Made by a program: the position numbers and the translations under genes | Origin: Oopsacas minuta | Taxonomy: Eukaryota > Porifera > Hexactinellida > Lyssacinosida > Leucopsacidae | Assembly (NCBI GenBank): GCA_024704765.1 | Contig: JAKMXF010000332.1 | Coordinates: forward strand, 18,197 to 82,196 | Direction of reading: 5' to 3' | DNA length: 64,000 nucleotides | Notes under the pieces: model-generated | Database searches by the model: none | Told to the model about the DNA's origin: nothing | Seen by the model: the letters and a program-made list of their open reading frames with translations, nothing else | Shown: positions 34,270-46,473 of the stretch, in pieces | Numbering within the stretch: the stretch's first letter is position 1 | How the letters are laid out: each line of letters begins with the position of its first letter

Positions 34270-35320
34270 TATTTATTTTCTATATAATCGTTGAAAACTC
34301 AAACTCACAGATAAAATCATAAAAATGCCATGTAATCCGCTCCATTCGCGCTCCTTTTCATTCTTTCAGATTTACATTAGATTGTATTTTAAGTAATCAG
34401 GATTAAATTGTACGTTCGGAAAATTGCTAAATGTGCAACATCAAACCATTTCAATAAATAGTGAATCATACAAAACTGTCCCAGCATCCACTTTTATAGC
34501 AGAATAACGATGAAATTGTAAATTGTTTGCAATTAAACAGGAGCGTGCTCCAATGTGTGCGCTCTTTAAAAAATATTATTGATGCTAATACGTGAATTTG
34601 CTATTTACCATACAAAAAGTTTGCAACCGCTCTAACCGAATAATACTGATGATATTTGGTTTGGGCCGCGCGTACGAACAAACGGACAGGCGCCACATAT
34701 TGTCCACGAAGACCATGCCATAGGTTAACTCCCTATTGGAGCTGCACTAACAGTGCAATGGGGCATAATCTAGACTAAGCCAGATTATACTCGGTTATAT
34801 CCTGGGGTAGTCCCGATTATACCTAGGATAATCTGGGCTAGGACAGAATAAACTATATGGCTATGGGGGTATATTCTGGACTAGTCCCACTTCATACCTG
34901 GGGTATAATCTAGGCTAGGCCAGATTATACTCAAGATTATATTGTATGAATTGGCCCAAGATTTGCAGGAATACATACTATACAGCATGCAAAGGGGAGG
35001 TTAGCCTTACAAATTACAATACTCTAACCAAACAGTGTAGCTCCTATAAAGAGAATCTACAATGTTATGTATGATGTTGCATGTTGAGTGATAAGAAGTG
35101 ACATATGGAATTGCACATATGTGCTAAAACTTGAATTATTATAATCAGGAAAAGTTGTGAATAAAATGAGTAACAAATATTTAAACTGATCACTGACAGA
35201 CGATGAAATCATTGTTCTCATGTTGAGAAATGATAGGTTCATTGAACATTATAAATAAGATGAGACTTGAGAGGTTAATTAATAAGAAATAGGGTGATCT
35301 ATCAGCATAACAACACAAGA
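34270..35320. other. Intergenic with degenerate GATTATACCT repeats
   Basis: 34770-34945 is built from imperfect copies of CTAGGCCAGATTATAC and CCTGGGGTA-type units in both directions. No ORF is supported. Confidence 0.55.
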
Positions 35321-36242
35321 ATGAAGTCAATAAAAAGAACATTCTCTTCAATAACCTCTCGTGCTTTGATAGCCACGCTTGTAGCAAATTTAGGGGGGTT
35401 CCATTTCAGTTTTAGCTTATCGTACTCCTCTCCCATCGCGAAAGAGGTCCAGGAAAAGGAATTATAACAGAAGAGATATTTCCTTTGTTCGTCTCTATGA
35501 ATTTCAGTGGGAATTTACACAGTCATTGCTCCAGTATATATCGGAGAAATAGCGCATTATAAAACTAAAGCACTTTTCACGAATAATTTTTCCATTCTTT
35601 TGAGATTAGGTACTGTAGTTGGGAATTTTCTTGGAATATTTCTATCGTTTCGCTATCTTGCTTTATTTCCAATTGCCCTAATCCTAATTCAAACAACTCT
35701 AATCTGTTTTCAGCCGTATAGTCCTATTTGGTTGGTTTCAAGAAGCTTGGAAAAACAGGGATATGAAGTCTGGGAATCCAATTTTAATCTCATATGCGGC
35801 AAAACTGTACAACACTATTAACTTTATGGACCCGAACATTCCTCCTGTATTACAAGCCGTTGTCATGGTGATGGCCATCAGTATTTGGGCATTCAATAAT
35901 CTAAACCTGCTTTTCTCTTTTTTGGGATAGGTTGGGGATCTTTATGTGGGTGCTTTTAGCAGAATTGTTTCCAATCCGCGTAAAAACGGTCGTGTCTAGT
36001 CTAGCACAAGTTACTCTATGGATTGTTACATTATAACCACGTCCATGTGGCCATATTTGGAACTATGGTTGGGAACGTCTGTTGCTTTCTACATATTCGC
36101 TGTAATAAATTTCTTTCCATTGGTAATTATTATTATATTTATTCCAGAAACGAAAAAGAAACCTATCGATGAAATAGAAAGATTGTTCAAGGAGAAACAA
36201 TATTTCGTGACCCCTGTACGATTTGTAAGAATAAATAGGTAA
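35321..36242 (+). pseudogene. MFS sugar transporter pseudogene
   Basis: Starts ATGAAGTCAATAAAAAGAAC and reads into a first membrane span (TLVANLGGFHFSFSLSYSSP), then loses the frame and the TM2-TM3 region. It resumes at IYTVIAPVYIGEIAHYKTKA, matching TM4 of the sugar-porter family with its PVYIGE motif. Later fragments in shifted frames give WVLLAELFPIRVKTVVSSLA and the final PETKKKPIDEIERLF. At least three frame breaks or deletions make it non-functional. The nearest functional type is an invertebrate facilitated trehalose/glucose transporter. No RNA-style poly(A) tail was noticed, and I could not tell whether it once had introns. Confidence 0.8.
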
Positions 36243-37970
36243 TTGTTAATCAATGATAAAACTCTCTCAATTCCAAATGATCTGAGCACACTCCTACGGG
36301 CGGGCGGAATTTCATCATCATTATCTCTTATATCATGACGTTCGTTTGTTTGATTATCCTATGTCAAGAAATGGGTCGATGTATGCTATTAGAATTCGAA
36401 TTGGTGATTCAAATATGTCTCATAAACATAAGCAAATGCTAGAAACCTAAACAAGCTATCACCACTATATGAAAATTTTGAAATTTCTAGTGAAATACTC
36501 CATATTTATCTCAGATTCATTAACGGAGCGAAAGCATTATTGATTAAGCTCCAGCTCCGCGCTCTTGGCCTGACTAAGGAGCTGCGCGTTCATTACACAG
36601 AAAAGGAGCGCACTCCCGTTTCCGCTCCTAAAAATGGATCGCTCCTTTAAATTCTTTCAAATTTAGATTAGACGAAGGGGACATTGGGGAAAGTGCTAAA
36701 GGTGCAAAGTCAGACAAGTTTCAACAAATCTCAGCAACTCTTTTTATAGCAATTCCGAGATGTTGTATAACTTTGTACTTGACAAAATATACCATCAATA
36801 TGTTGAATCATATTTTCACACTTTTGAATTAATCTTTTATATACATTTATTTGTTATCTTATGAATATAAAGTAAACAAATATTCGAAATCTCAAAATAT
36901 AGGTAGTATAAGGGTAACAAAGTATGCTGAATTAATTTTCTCATATTAAAACCTATTGTTATTTATCAATATAAAGTAAACAAACAATTGAAATCTCAAA
37001 ATATAGGTAGAGAGTCTAGAGCAGTGGTTACCAACCTTTTACCCCAGTGAACCCTGATACTTATAATTGAGGGGATTCAACCCTTGTGCGTATTGACTCT
37101 TTCCTTTCCTTTTGGTACACATTTAGCCACTAAATTTGTGGCTCAATTCCACGATGATTGGAATATCTCTAATGTAAATAAATATTCCATATGATGAACA
37201 AATTGTTATATAATTACGACCCCCCATCAATAAATATATGACGGATCAACAAACTTATGACATCCTATTGACAATCAACTGGTATCAACATTTCCGAATG
37301 TGGAAATTATGATGCGTATATAATTGTCACTGATGATAACTAATGCAACAGGAGAACACTTATTTTCAAAGCTGAAACTTATTTTTAATTGAAAAGAAAA
37401 CTTGTATGAAGCAAGAAAGATTTAATTACTTATCTTGATAAAATTGGTGCATTTTGGCTCGAAAAAATGTACTACGGATAGTTAATAAATTACACAAGCC
37501 ATGTTGTCCAACTAGTCCCAGTTCGAAATGACTTAATCTGTTTGGTTAAAAGGGCGATCTTTTGACAAAGAATTACCCACAAGCAGTTTTCAAATTGCTA
37601 CAAAAACAAGAATTATGCATATTGCCTATAACATATATACCAAGTCAACCATTTTAGTAATGAGCCACTATACTTTATATAGTATAGTCGGCGCGGTAAA
37701 ATTATGATAATATAACTCAGAACTAATTGAGTTGGGAAACACTAAAGTTCCGTACATCTATGATATATTGCAAGTGTTCAACTAGCGAAGATGTTCGCTG
37801 ATCCTTAATTTTGTCGTAAACTATGAAAACAGAATTAATAAGTATCAATTGATTAATATACAAATAATTATAATCTGCTCAAATAGCTAGAATATTTAAG
37901 AATTAGAAATAGAGTACACAAGTGATATAGCCATGTAGGACGAAAGGGTAAGAACAGTTAGTCAATCTCT
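36243..37970. other. Gene-poor stretch with repeat fragments
   Basis: CAGTGGTTACCAACCTTTT at 37022 is a typical hAT left end, but no right partner was found. 37436-37566 resembles 16715-16835. 36530-36660 has several AGGAGCG/CGCTCC motifs. Confidence 0.5.
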
Positions 37971-39266
37971 CTAACTGTTGTAAGATGATTTGTAGATGGA
38001 GGAATGTTCCAGAGGATCTGTATATCGATGATTTGCTAGTACAGGAATAACAGGTTTAGGAGGCAGAGATGTAGACCCGATGTAAGCAGACTTAGTGGTG
38101 CTCTCAGCAAGGAAGGAATCCTGAGGTAAAGCAATGCCATGCTTATCTACAGCAGGAGGAGGTCTCTTGTTGAGAGGGAGAGGTATGAAAGTGTCCGTGT
38201 GAGTGCGAGAGGAAAAGAAGTCTCCGGTAAGAGGTCTATGTGTAGGCTTAGCACTAGCGGCTGGTAGAGACCCTCGACAACCGGTGAAGTCAATTCTCTG
38301 AGAGGTGTTACCGTCTAGTGCTCCATCTGGGGGCCGGTATGTTAAAGGAACCGGTGCAAAGTAAGCCTTAGCACTTTTAGGAGGGAAATGCAGAGAAGTT
38401 TGAGTCTGCATATCCGGCTGTAGAGAAGAAAATAGCTTTCCATTGATAGGCTCGTAGCGAGGAGCTCTTGACACGCTTCTGTGTCCTCTAAAGAAAGTGT
38501 TGTAAGAGGTATCTTCCTCAAAACACAGCTGCTCCTTCTTGTATCCAGGAGGAACGATAGGAGGGGTGGGAGCTGGGGTGTGTGGGATGAAGAACTGTCT
38601 GTGAACGGTTGCATCAATCAGAGGTCCAGAACCAAGACTGACTGGATCTGGCTGCATGGCTGTCCCCCGAACTGGTTGCGCAATATGAGGAGGATAGTCA
38701 TGTTGGGAACTGGACACGCCCTCGAATTCTCCTCCTATTCTAGTTGAACCCTCTCGTCCGCGTACTATGGCGCGAGTAGAAGCCTGAGATAAATCGTAAG
38801 CATGGTAGTCACGACTGGTGGTTTGGTCATAGAACTCACAAGTTGGGAATATGAGAGAGGGGGGTAGATGGATGGGGACGGTATGGGAGCAGGAGGTAGG
38901 ACCAAACTTGGTGTCTTTCTCAGAACGATACACCTCATCAAGGTTGGTAACATTTGTAAATGTTTTAGAAGGGTCGAGATGACTCATAGCAGAGTCACGT
39001 GTGTTTACAACTTGAACCTGATCCAGTTGGTGCGGGTGAGGCTGGAAATCTCGGTGGGGATATGCATCTACACGTAACTTCGGATCTAGATCAGTGCGTC
39101 GTAGATTTCGGACCATGGATGAATGCTGAGGAGTGTTCCTCTGACGAGTGGGATGGGCTAAGAAAGAAGAAGAGAACTCAGACGAATCTTTCTCCCATCT
39201 AGCCCAGTGGAGACTCTCATGGTTAGGTTTGAAAGGAGAAAGTGTAGTAGCAACACGAGCAGACAT
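37971..39266 (-). CDS. Proline-rich repetitive protein, possibly ciliary
   Basis: 431 aa, single exon, rich in Pro, Ser, Thr and His, without membrane spans or catalytic motifs. It has loosely repeated blocks of a Phe/Tyr-rich pattern (NTFFRGHRSVSRAPRYEP, GKLFSSLQPDMQTQTSLHFP, GDFFSSRTHTDTFIPLPLNK). Such short repeats, at wide spacing in an otherwise disordered protein, resemble axonemal microtubule-binding or inner proteins of the SAXO/TEX45 kind. I cannot prove that assignment. An in-frame ATG begins MSARVATTLSPFKPNHESLHWARW. Base composition is GC-richer than the surroundings, as in a conserved host gene. A TTTAAATA motif lies about 95 bp upstream. Confidence 0.75.
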   Translation of the reverse strand: MSARVATTLSPFKPNHESLHWARWEKDSSEFSSSFLAHPTRQRNTPQHSSMVRNLRRTDLDPKLRVDAYPHRDFQPHPHQLDQVQVVNTRDSAMSHLDPSKTFTNVTNLDEVYRSEKDTKFGPTSCSHTVPIHLPPSLIFPTCEFYDQTTSRDYHAYDLSQASTRAIVRGREGSTRIGGEFEGVSSSQHDYPPHIAQPVRGTAMQPDPVSLGSGPLIDATVHRQFFIPHTPAPTPPIVPPGYKKEQLCFEEDTSYNTFFRGHRSVSRAPRYEPINGKLFSSLQPDMQTQTSLHFPPKSAKAYFAPVPLTYRPPDGALDGNTSQRIDFTGCRGSLPAASAKPTHRPLTGDFFSSRTHTDTFIPLPLNKRPPPAVDKHGIALPQDSFLAESTTKSAYIGSTSLPPKPVIPVLANHRYTDPLEHSSIYKSSYNS

Positions 39267-39607
39267 ATGTTATGCTTAGAGGTTAGAATAGTTTAATACA
39301 ATAAGTTGGTGAGGGAAGTGTCGTTATTTTCGTTGGGTAACTATTAGGTATATCGAGGTATTTAAAAGTGAGTAACGCATGCGCTACATTTGAGTAGCAC
39401 ATGCGTTGCATTAGGATTATTGGTAAGTCATATTTATAGATACGCGTTATCATTTCAACCATAGTTACCCGAACTGCTGAATTGAATGTGATTAGATAAG
39501 TTTCGAAACTACATTACGGCAAGTGGTCATTGGAATGCTGGTGCATTTATAATGATAGAAGTAGATATATAAATTTATAACATTCGTTAGATAATTTCAT
39601 TTTGGAA

Positions 39608-40017
39608 ATGGCTGAAAAAGTAACTTCACAAACTGGATCTGATAATATATACCCAAAAAAACGAAAAATCTCGGAGAAAGAAGATACCAGCTTCATCACA
39701 TTAGACATCGATAAAGTATGCCTATCAGAAGGTGAATCATTTAAATTGATAAAATCAGATGTACCAACATGGTCAAAACCAGGTGATAATTATATTCTTA
39801 ATTCCTTATGCTTTCAAGCAAACTTTAGTTGCTTATCGATTCAATATAATTTTTCGCATAGTTCAGTGTCAACCAGATTGCTTCTCAGAACCAGAAATGA
39901 AACAAGTAGAAATGCCTATAATTGACCAGTATGTAAAACTATTGATATTGAAGTCTCACATATATGAGTTAGAGGATAGTGAATATGTTATAATTGCAGA
40001 TTATGATCACTCACAAG
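39608..40017 (+). pseudogene. KDZ-type transposase, N-terminal fragment (locus A)
   Basis: The ATG at 39608 starts MAEKVTSQTGSDNIYPKKRK. The model joins 39608-39782 to 39862-40017 (GT-AG intron of 79 bp, phase 1), giving CFSEPEMKQVEMPIIDQYVK. The same exon pattern and similar residues occur in the minus-strand gene at 61222 (MAENISTST... and ILDQYVYLL). After the donor at 40018 the downstream exons are absent; unrelated sequence and a hAT element follow. The 335 bp from 39701 to 40035 recur almost exactly at 51463-51797. Confidence 0.7.
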
Positions 40018-40110
40018 GTAAATATACGTTATTACTAGGGCGTTCAATAAGTCTTTCGGGTGTTAACATAGAATATGATACAAACACTATACTCACTAAT
40101 TCACTATATT

Positions 40111-42883
40111 CAGACTTACCAACCCTCCAGGGATCCCTGGATTACCCTGGGATTTGACCTCTGATCCAGGGATCCAGGGATTTACTGGAAAATCCAGGGA
40201 TTCGAAAGTTTGTATCGGCTGGGTAAATTGTGAATTTTCAACTACGATGTCAATAACTATTAGTGTTACATAACAATCAATAAGTTATTCTTCAGAACTA
40301 GATTATATATAACCTAATAAAAGATCCAGAGATTTCCCTGGATCTTTAGTTAGGGAGTTCCAAGCTCCTCCTCAGACGTACTGGTAATGGTACTGGTTCT
40401 TTTGGATTTATAATATTTGCGATATGTTTTGTTTTCTGATTTCAGTTTTTAATATGGAGTATGGTTTCATTCAGAAATCTGACTTAATTACAGTTTATTA
40501 TTCTCCTGATATTCATTGAGCCTATATTTTTATATTTTATTCTTTTTAGCTTTTTTGAATTTACTATATCTATATGACTGTAAAGAGGCCAAAGATATTA
40601 TGTAGATACAAGGAAGAGTGGGCCAGCGTTAGAATGAAACCAAGCAAGAAGGGCGTTGGTTTTGCGTTTTGTACGATTTGCCAAGTTGATATTTGTATTT
40701 CTGGTGGTGGGAAACATGAAGTAGATCGTCACCTAAAGACAGCTAAACATAAAAGTTTGCTAGGTCAAGTAGATGAACAACCTTCTATTTCTACTGCACT
40801 AGTGGCTGCGGCATCTTTGAACCCCTTGAACAAACAAGTTATGTCAGCAGAAATATATTTCTCCTTATTTGTCGCAGAACATAATTTGCCGTTCCTCGTC
40901 GCAGACCACTTCACTCATTTGACTAAAGTTATGTTTCCTGATAGCCACAATGCTCAATCTTATTCATGTGCCCGAACAAAAACAACAGCCATTATCACTC
41001 ACGCTTTGGCTCCATCTCTTAGAAATATGGTCAGCGATAAATGCCGCTCTGAACCATTTTCAATCCTTTGTGATGGCGGCAACGATATGACAGATCATAA
41101 ATATTTTACTGTCCTGGTGAGATATTGGTGCAATAGAAACAACCAAGCTATGACACGATTTCTGGCAATGCCAATTTGTAATATTGCAACAGCTCAAAAT
41201 CTATTTGATGCTCTAAGCACTGTTTTCGAAAAATGCAATCTTCCTTGGGAAAATGTGATCGGATTTGCGTCAGATACCGCAAACGTTATGGTTGGAGCGC
41301 GTAACTCAGTACTCAGTCGAATAGGTGAAAAGCAACCACGCGTGTTCGGTCTCGAGTGCTTGTGCCACTTGGCTCACTTGTGTGGTGCTGCTGCACTAAA
41401 GTCTCTCCCTATATCTGTGGATGTTTTACTTATTGATGTTTTTTACCACTTCAAATATAGTGCTAAGTGATGGGAAGAATTTTCTGTGATCCAAGCTGAG
41501 TTTGAGGAAATCAAACCAGTGAGAGTTTTGAAGCACTGCACAACCAGGTGGTTGAGCCTACTTAGGTACCTCAAACTCTTGCTTGAACAGCGGCCAGCCT
41601 TGAGAGTATATTTTGACAGGCAAATGAATATAGAACCGAAAAACAACCATGTTAAAAGAGTCGCTGACTCTTTAAATAGTTTGATGGTAAATTAATTTGT
41701 ACATTTGCACACTTCGCTCTTCAGCCACTCAACAAATTTACTATAATATTTCAGACTCATGCTAGCCGCATCGGTACCATAAAAGAAGATACACTATTAC
41801 TTCTTCGTGGTTATTTAGCTAATTTTATACAACCTGAAATAATTATCGCTACAGCTGATATTCTAACCATTGACTATCGTAACAAAGTGAACCAGTTACC
41901 TAGAAATAGTCTAGTGGTTGGGAATGACACTTTAGATCTTATTTCAGAGTTTGAAGATGAAATACATAGCACCTTAATGGGTGACAGGTTCTACGATAGT
42001 GTTCGCTTGTTTTATGAGACTGTTGTCTCAAAAATGCTCGCTAAGTTCCCTCACAGGAACGATACATTAAGCGATTTAGTGTTTCTTAACCCTCGTAATC
42101 GTACACATTGTTGTATCCAATCCATTACACGCCTCTGTAAACAATTCATGACTACTACTTCTGAGGAAATTGACCAAATAATTCAAGAGTTTGTTGCTTA
42201 TAAGATTACACCAGATAATCAGCTTCCATTATATAACTCAACAGATATAGCTGCTATTGACCATTTCTGGTCAGCAATGAGCAGTTTAGAAGTGGTTACT
42301 TCAGTAGATCTTTCTGATTCCCCTCTTGCTTACTCTAACTTATCAAAACTTTCAAAGATACTTCTCACCCTACCGCATTCAAATGCTGATCCAGAACGTT
42401 TATTCAGCATGGTTAAAAAATTGAGACTGATTCCCGTTCTTTATTGAGCCCATCCACAACATGTGATCTGCTCAATATAAAGATGAATCACAATACAGCT
42501 TGTTACTTAAGTCAGGATCTTATTTCTGAAGAATTGATAGAGATTGCCAAAAAAGCTACACGGAAAAGCCTTGAAAAGGAGAAATGAATATTTTAGATAT
42601 CATTTATAACTATACTTTTATAGACTATTGTTACTTCTTGAAAATTAAACTACTTTCGAATTTTTGATGTAACTTTTCACCCAATCGAGGGCCGAAAGCC
42701 ACAGTGCAGACCCTGTTATTACTTATAGGTATTAATAAATATTAGAATTATTCTAAATGGGAGAATCTAAAGTGTATTTTATATATTCAATTATTGGGCC
42801 CGTAAATCCAGGGAAATTGTTAAAAATCCATGGATTTTAAGATTTCAATCCAGGGAATTATCAACGAAGGATTGGTAAGTCTG
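40111..42883 (+). mobile_element. hAT element, decayed
   Basis: Ends CAGACTTACCAACCCTCCAG (left) and CAGACTTACCAATCCTTCG (right, read inward). Subterminal CCAGGGAT/ATCCCTGG motifs repeat at both ends. The 8-bp flanks (ACTATATT and ACATTAAG) do not match, so the target duplication has decayed or the ends are slightly off. Confidence 0.75.
40574..42587 (+). pseudogene. hAT transposase with BED-type zinc finger, two disruptions
   Basis: From the ATG at 40574: a zinc finger CTICQVDICISGGGKHEVDR ending HLKTAKH, then the RNase-H-like core with ILCDGGNDMTD, the middle CTTRWLSLLRYL and the C-terminal dimerisation motif LPHSNADPERLFSMVKKLR. A TGA at 41468-41470 interrupts SAK-WEEF; a CGA-to-TGA change would explain it. 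A GT-AG intron (41687-41754, 68 bp) joins SLM to THASRIG in phase. Near 42425 a one-base shift moves the end into another frame (TDSRSLLSPSTTCDLLNIKM) to a stop near 42587. One nonsense change and one frameshift mean it is inactive but recent. Confidence 0.85.
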
Positions 42884-42918
42884 ACATTAAGGTGGTTCAA
42901 AAAATCTGAATTAAGCTA

Positions 42919-43377
42919 ATGCTATACATCTTATTATGCTTCACTATATGCAAAGTTAGAGCTACTATATTTCAATACAATCGTAGGTCATTTAGGGTTC
43001 CAGCAATTCGATTCAAGTTATCTATGGGAATTGCCTGCAAGGCCTGCAAATCCACCGAAACAAAACGCTGCCAAAGGAGCCATGCCACCTTCGCGCCCAC
43101 CCCATGGCGTGGGTCTGTCTACGTCCCTGAGTACGAATTGACTGACAATCGAATTCCGATTATCCATCCATTATATTTCAAAAACTTGCGAAATTCAACT
43201 GTTCCACAAGGAATCTCGCGGATGGATTTTGCAAAAGTTGACACCAATGGTGTTCCCTCTAAGAATCGGCCGATAGAGGGTATGAACGATACAGCAGGCC
43301 AGACCCTGGATAGTAAAATGTTAAATTACCATATTGACGGCCGACCAAAGTATTTAAGCACCAGTCAGTCAGCCTAA
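42919..43377 (+). CDS. Hypothetical 152-aa protein
   Basis: An open frame of 152 codons from the ATG at 42919; a second ATG at 43024 (MGIACKACKSTETKRCQRSH) may be the true start, giving 117 aa. The longer form starts with a hydrophobic, signal-like stretch MLYILLCFTICKV, but I suspect this is chance. The C-terminal part is polar, with PTPWRGSVYVPEYELTDNRI and a tyrosine-rich end. No family is recognised. Its GC content exceeds the surroundings, which favours a real gene. It follows 36 bp after the hAT element. Confidence 0.5.
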   Translation: MLYILLCFTICKVRATIFQYNRRSFRVPAIRFKLSMGIACKACKSTETKRCQRSHATFAPTPWRGSVYVPEYELTDNRIPIIHPLYFKNLRNSTVPQGISRMDFAKVDTNGVPSKNRPIEGMNDTAGQTLDSKMLNYHIDGRPKYLSTSQSA

Positions 43378-44402
43378 TAACATGATTCTGTCGGCCAACG
43401 CCTTAACAGGATCGCTGTTTATTTCCATTTAAGTTCAAATATGAGTATGTTAACTGTGTTTATAGTTATCAATACCCTATTCATTTATCTACTGCTTCTT
43501 CACATTACGAAGGTTGCCGTGGGTATGGGAATTCTTGAGCTCTTATATATTCTCAGTACTAAGCAATGTGCATTCTCTTGAGATGAGTATATTCTTTTTT
43601 TCAGGGTTGCCATCGAAATGGGAATTCCTATATGGGAAACCCATGGGAATCCCACAGAAATCCTCTGGGATTGGGAATTGAAATTCCATACCCACGGCAA
43701 CCCTGTGAATTGCATACTTGTAATTCTGAACCTGAGTCCAAATATATGATCTAGTGACCTGATAACTGAGTTAATTTTAGTACAGTGATCCGTCTAGCCT
43801 TGGTATCCCTTGCAAAGCCTGCAATAAACATCGTGACCAGCAATTTTATATAATAAAAAGAGGGAGGACCATCCATGACTCCCAAATATGGTCCGACCAG
43901 ACCAAATATAGCGTGACTACCAATATTCCATGGAATGATGGTCCTAGGAGGCTAGGGCCAAAACCTATCTATCCGATCTTGACTTCCCAAAAGTTCATCA
44001 TCCATCAATTTGGTGCTAATTATTCATTTACTAGTTAGATGAACATAAAATCAGTGCGGAGCAAGTTCCAAAGTAGGACCAATTTTCCTGAAAATTATGG
44101 CCCTGCCATTTTTCCAGAGGGTCCAAATTTTCGTGACCTTACCTCTGAGATCGATTCTGGTAGTCTCGTCCTGGGGTGCCCGGATCTCAGAAAATCAATA
44201 AATCTATGGTATTCCGATTTGTATCTAATATGAAATATTGATATTTATTTGATTTGGCGGATCTAGATCTGTATTTATGGCTTCAGAACAGAAAATGTAT
44301 AAAATACAACGATAATTTTGGAAAACGCACTCAAGGGTAGACTGCGGTACATTTTTGTCGAATTTGGAGTACATAGTTTGCCAGACAGTATATATGTATA
44401 TA
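43378..44402. other. Intergenic with MITE
   Basis: 43602-43705 is a 104-bp element with ends CAGGGTTGCC and GGCAACCCTG. GGTCC-rich motifs at 43870-44160 resemble the repeat at 28225-28310. No gene is supported. Confidence 0.5.
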
Positions 44403-45317
44403 CAGTCAGGGGACAAAAGTATTCGACCACACAAATATATTGTCATAAATTGTATACTCTTTCCCGCTCCTATATATTGTGTAGTCTATATTCGTAGCTG
44501 CAATCTAGTAATTTGCATAGAATAACATGTTTTTCAAGAATTTCAAAAAAATATTTTAGATTGACACTTTTTGAAGGTGTTAATTATTAATAATTATTAG
44601 ATAATTATTGATAATCAAAATATGTGGTAATTCAAAACCTATTAAGAATCTATAATTTCTGACTTGATATTTGAATTCTACATAGGCGAGTTACCCCAGA
44701 TTGAAATTTCCAATCGGATTGAACAATTTTACCAGAGTTATAAAAGAATTTCAATTTGTCCCACTTGTGCCACTTTTTGAAAAAAGTGGCACAGGTGGCA
44801 GGAAAAAGCGCCACTACAAGGAAATCAACTAGGGTTAGGAGGAATTAGTCGAAGTAATATTTTCGAATGATATGACTATGCTAACCCTTGAATTCCAAAA
44901 TAACCTCTTGGTAGCGGCCACTTGTGCCACCTTGGGCAAAAGGTGGCACAAATGGCACAAAATTGAAATTCATCTATAACTCTGGTAAAAATTGTTCAAT
45001 CCGATTGGAAATTTCAATCTGGGGTAACTCGCCTATGTAGAATTCAAATATCAAGTCAGAAATCATAGATTCTTAATAGGTTTTGAATTACCACATATTT
45101 TGATTATCAATAATTATCTAATAATTATTAATAATTAACACCTTCAAAAAGTGTCAATCTAAAATATTTTTTTGAAATTCTTGAAAAACATATGTTATTC
45201 TATACAAATTACTAGATAGCAGCTACGAATATAGACTACACAATATATAGGAGCGGGAAAGAGTATACAATTTATGACAATATATTTGTGTGGTCGAATA
45301 CTTTTGTCCCCTGACTG
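44403..45317. mobile_element. Foldback Tc1-type element, copy 2
   Basis: 915 bp, TA-flanked, begins CAGTCAGGGGACAAAAGTAT and ends with its inverse. It matches the element at 33178-34079 closely through both arms, including the GGCGAGTTACCCCAGATT segment. The spacing of the CCACTTGTGCCAC motifs in the centre differs slightly. Confidence 0.92.
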
Positions 45318-45630
45318 TATATATACAAGTATTAGGATAGTCCCCACAGATTTGGCTACACCCATTGCGGCGGATTATCCAGATGGGATTGCATTGTAAT
45401 TATAATCGGAATAGTCTGTAGCTGGCCCTTATTCTTGCTCCCAGGGATTTTTAGATTTATTTATTAATAATTATATTATGTACGGTATATGGTATTCAGT
45501 GGTACCCAAAACGTGCACTCTGAGAATCAGACAACTTACAAACAACGACTACTTGTTTATAAGTTGTGTCTTACATGTACCATTTGTTTGTTAGATTTAC
45601 TCTAAATTATTACAAAAGTATAACAGTTGA

Positions 45631-46473
45631 ATGTTCCATCATCAACAAACACACCCTCCTTTCCCTAAGGAGAGCATGTACTCTGTAGAAATACAGCGAG
45701 TTCTGGATCAGAATGCTTCGATTATTCACGTAATTATTGATAGCCAGCACAAGGGTAAATCTGAAAACCTCCTACACTATATGGGTCAGTTACACGCTAA
45801 TCTAATGTGGCTAACCAAGCAGGCTTCAATAAATTATCACATGGAGCATGGAGCTGTACCTTCAACTCCCCTATACCCTCACAATCAAGCATTGAGTAAA
45901 TCTCATGGTCACTATACTTCTTCTCTCTCTCCATCTGGTGTTCCAAATTCTATTCCCTCTCAGGTTGGCATTCCTCAGAACTCCATATCCTTTGCTCCTG
46001 CGCAGACCCCTAATCTACCTCATGCCCAATCTCTAGCCACAACGGGTAGTATGCCACCTTCGACTTGGGACAGACCCACTAGCCCCTCTCCTCTCCCCAG
46101 CGGACATAATCCTTTCGACTTTTCACAATGGAACGGTTCAGAAGGCTATCCCCAGAGATTGAGGGCTGCAACCTACATGCCTCACCAAGAAGGAGCTATG
46201 TTTGCGAATCACCACAGGGGTATGCACCCTATGGACAGTATGGCAGCATCTCAACGTCCTTTAAACCCAGCCTCTCTCCCACCCAATATGTACAAGCAAT
46301 TCAGTGGTAATAATTACCCCGCTCCAGCACAAGCGATGAGCTCCCAAGTTAGACACAGTGGCCAGGGCGTCAATACGACTCTACCCTCTGTATCTCCTTA
46401 CACCTCTAACCCCATGGGACATACGGGTCTCCCTCACATGCAAGGAATGCATACAGGGACCACGAATTATTAA
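45631..46473 (+). CDS. SS18: SS18/SSXT-like chromatin-remodelling subunit
   Basis: 280 aa, one exon. Residues about 20-66 (IQRVLDQNASIIHVIIDSQH, KGKSENLLHYMGQLHANLMW) match the SSXT N-terminal homology domain of SS18, which binds SWI/SNF (BAF) ATPase partners. The rest is Pro, Ser, Gln, His and Met rich and looks disordered, as in SS18. Vertebrate SS18 has an extended QPGY-rich tail; here it is shorter. It should act in the nucleus as a transcriptional co-activator. The ATG begins MFHHQQTHPP. An AATAAA lies about 100 bp downstream. The family assignment rests on the N-terminal domain. Confidence 0.85.
   Translation: MFHHQQTHPPFPKESMYSVEIQRVLDQNASIIHVIIDSQHKGKSENLLHYMGQLHANLMWLTKQASINYHMEHGAVPSTPLYPHNQALSKSHGHYTSSLSPSGVPNSIPSQVGIPQNSISFAPAQTPNLPHAQSLATTGSMPPSTWDRPTSPSPLPSGHNPFDFSQWNGSEGYPQRLRAATYMPHQEGAMFANHHRGMHPMDSMAASQRPLNPASLPPNMYKQFSGNNYPAPAQAMSSQVRHSGQGVNTTLPSVSPYTSNPMGHTGLPHMQGMHTGTTNY

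Noticed and set aside
37971-39266. The 431-aa minus-strand protein as a RAG2-like partner
   Set aside because: It has no Kelch repeats or PHD finger, and it lies far from both RAG1-like elements.
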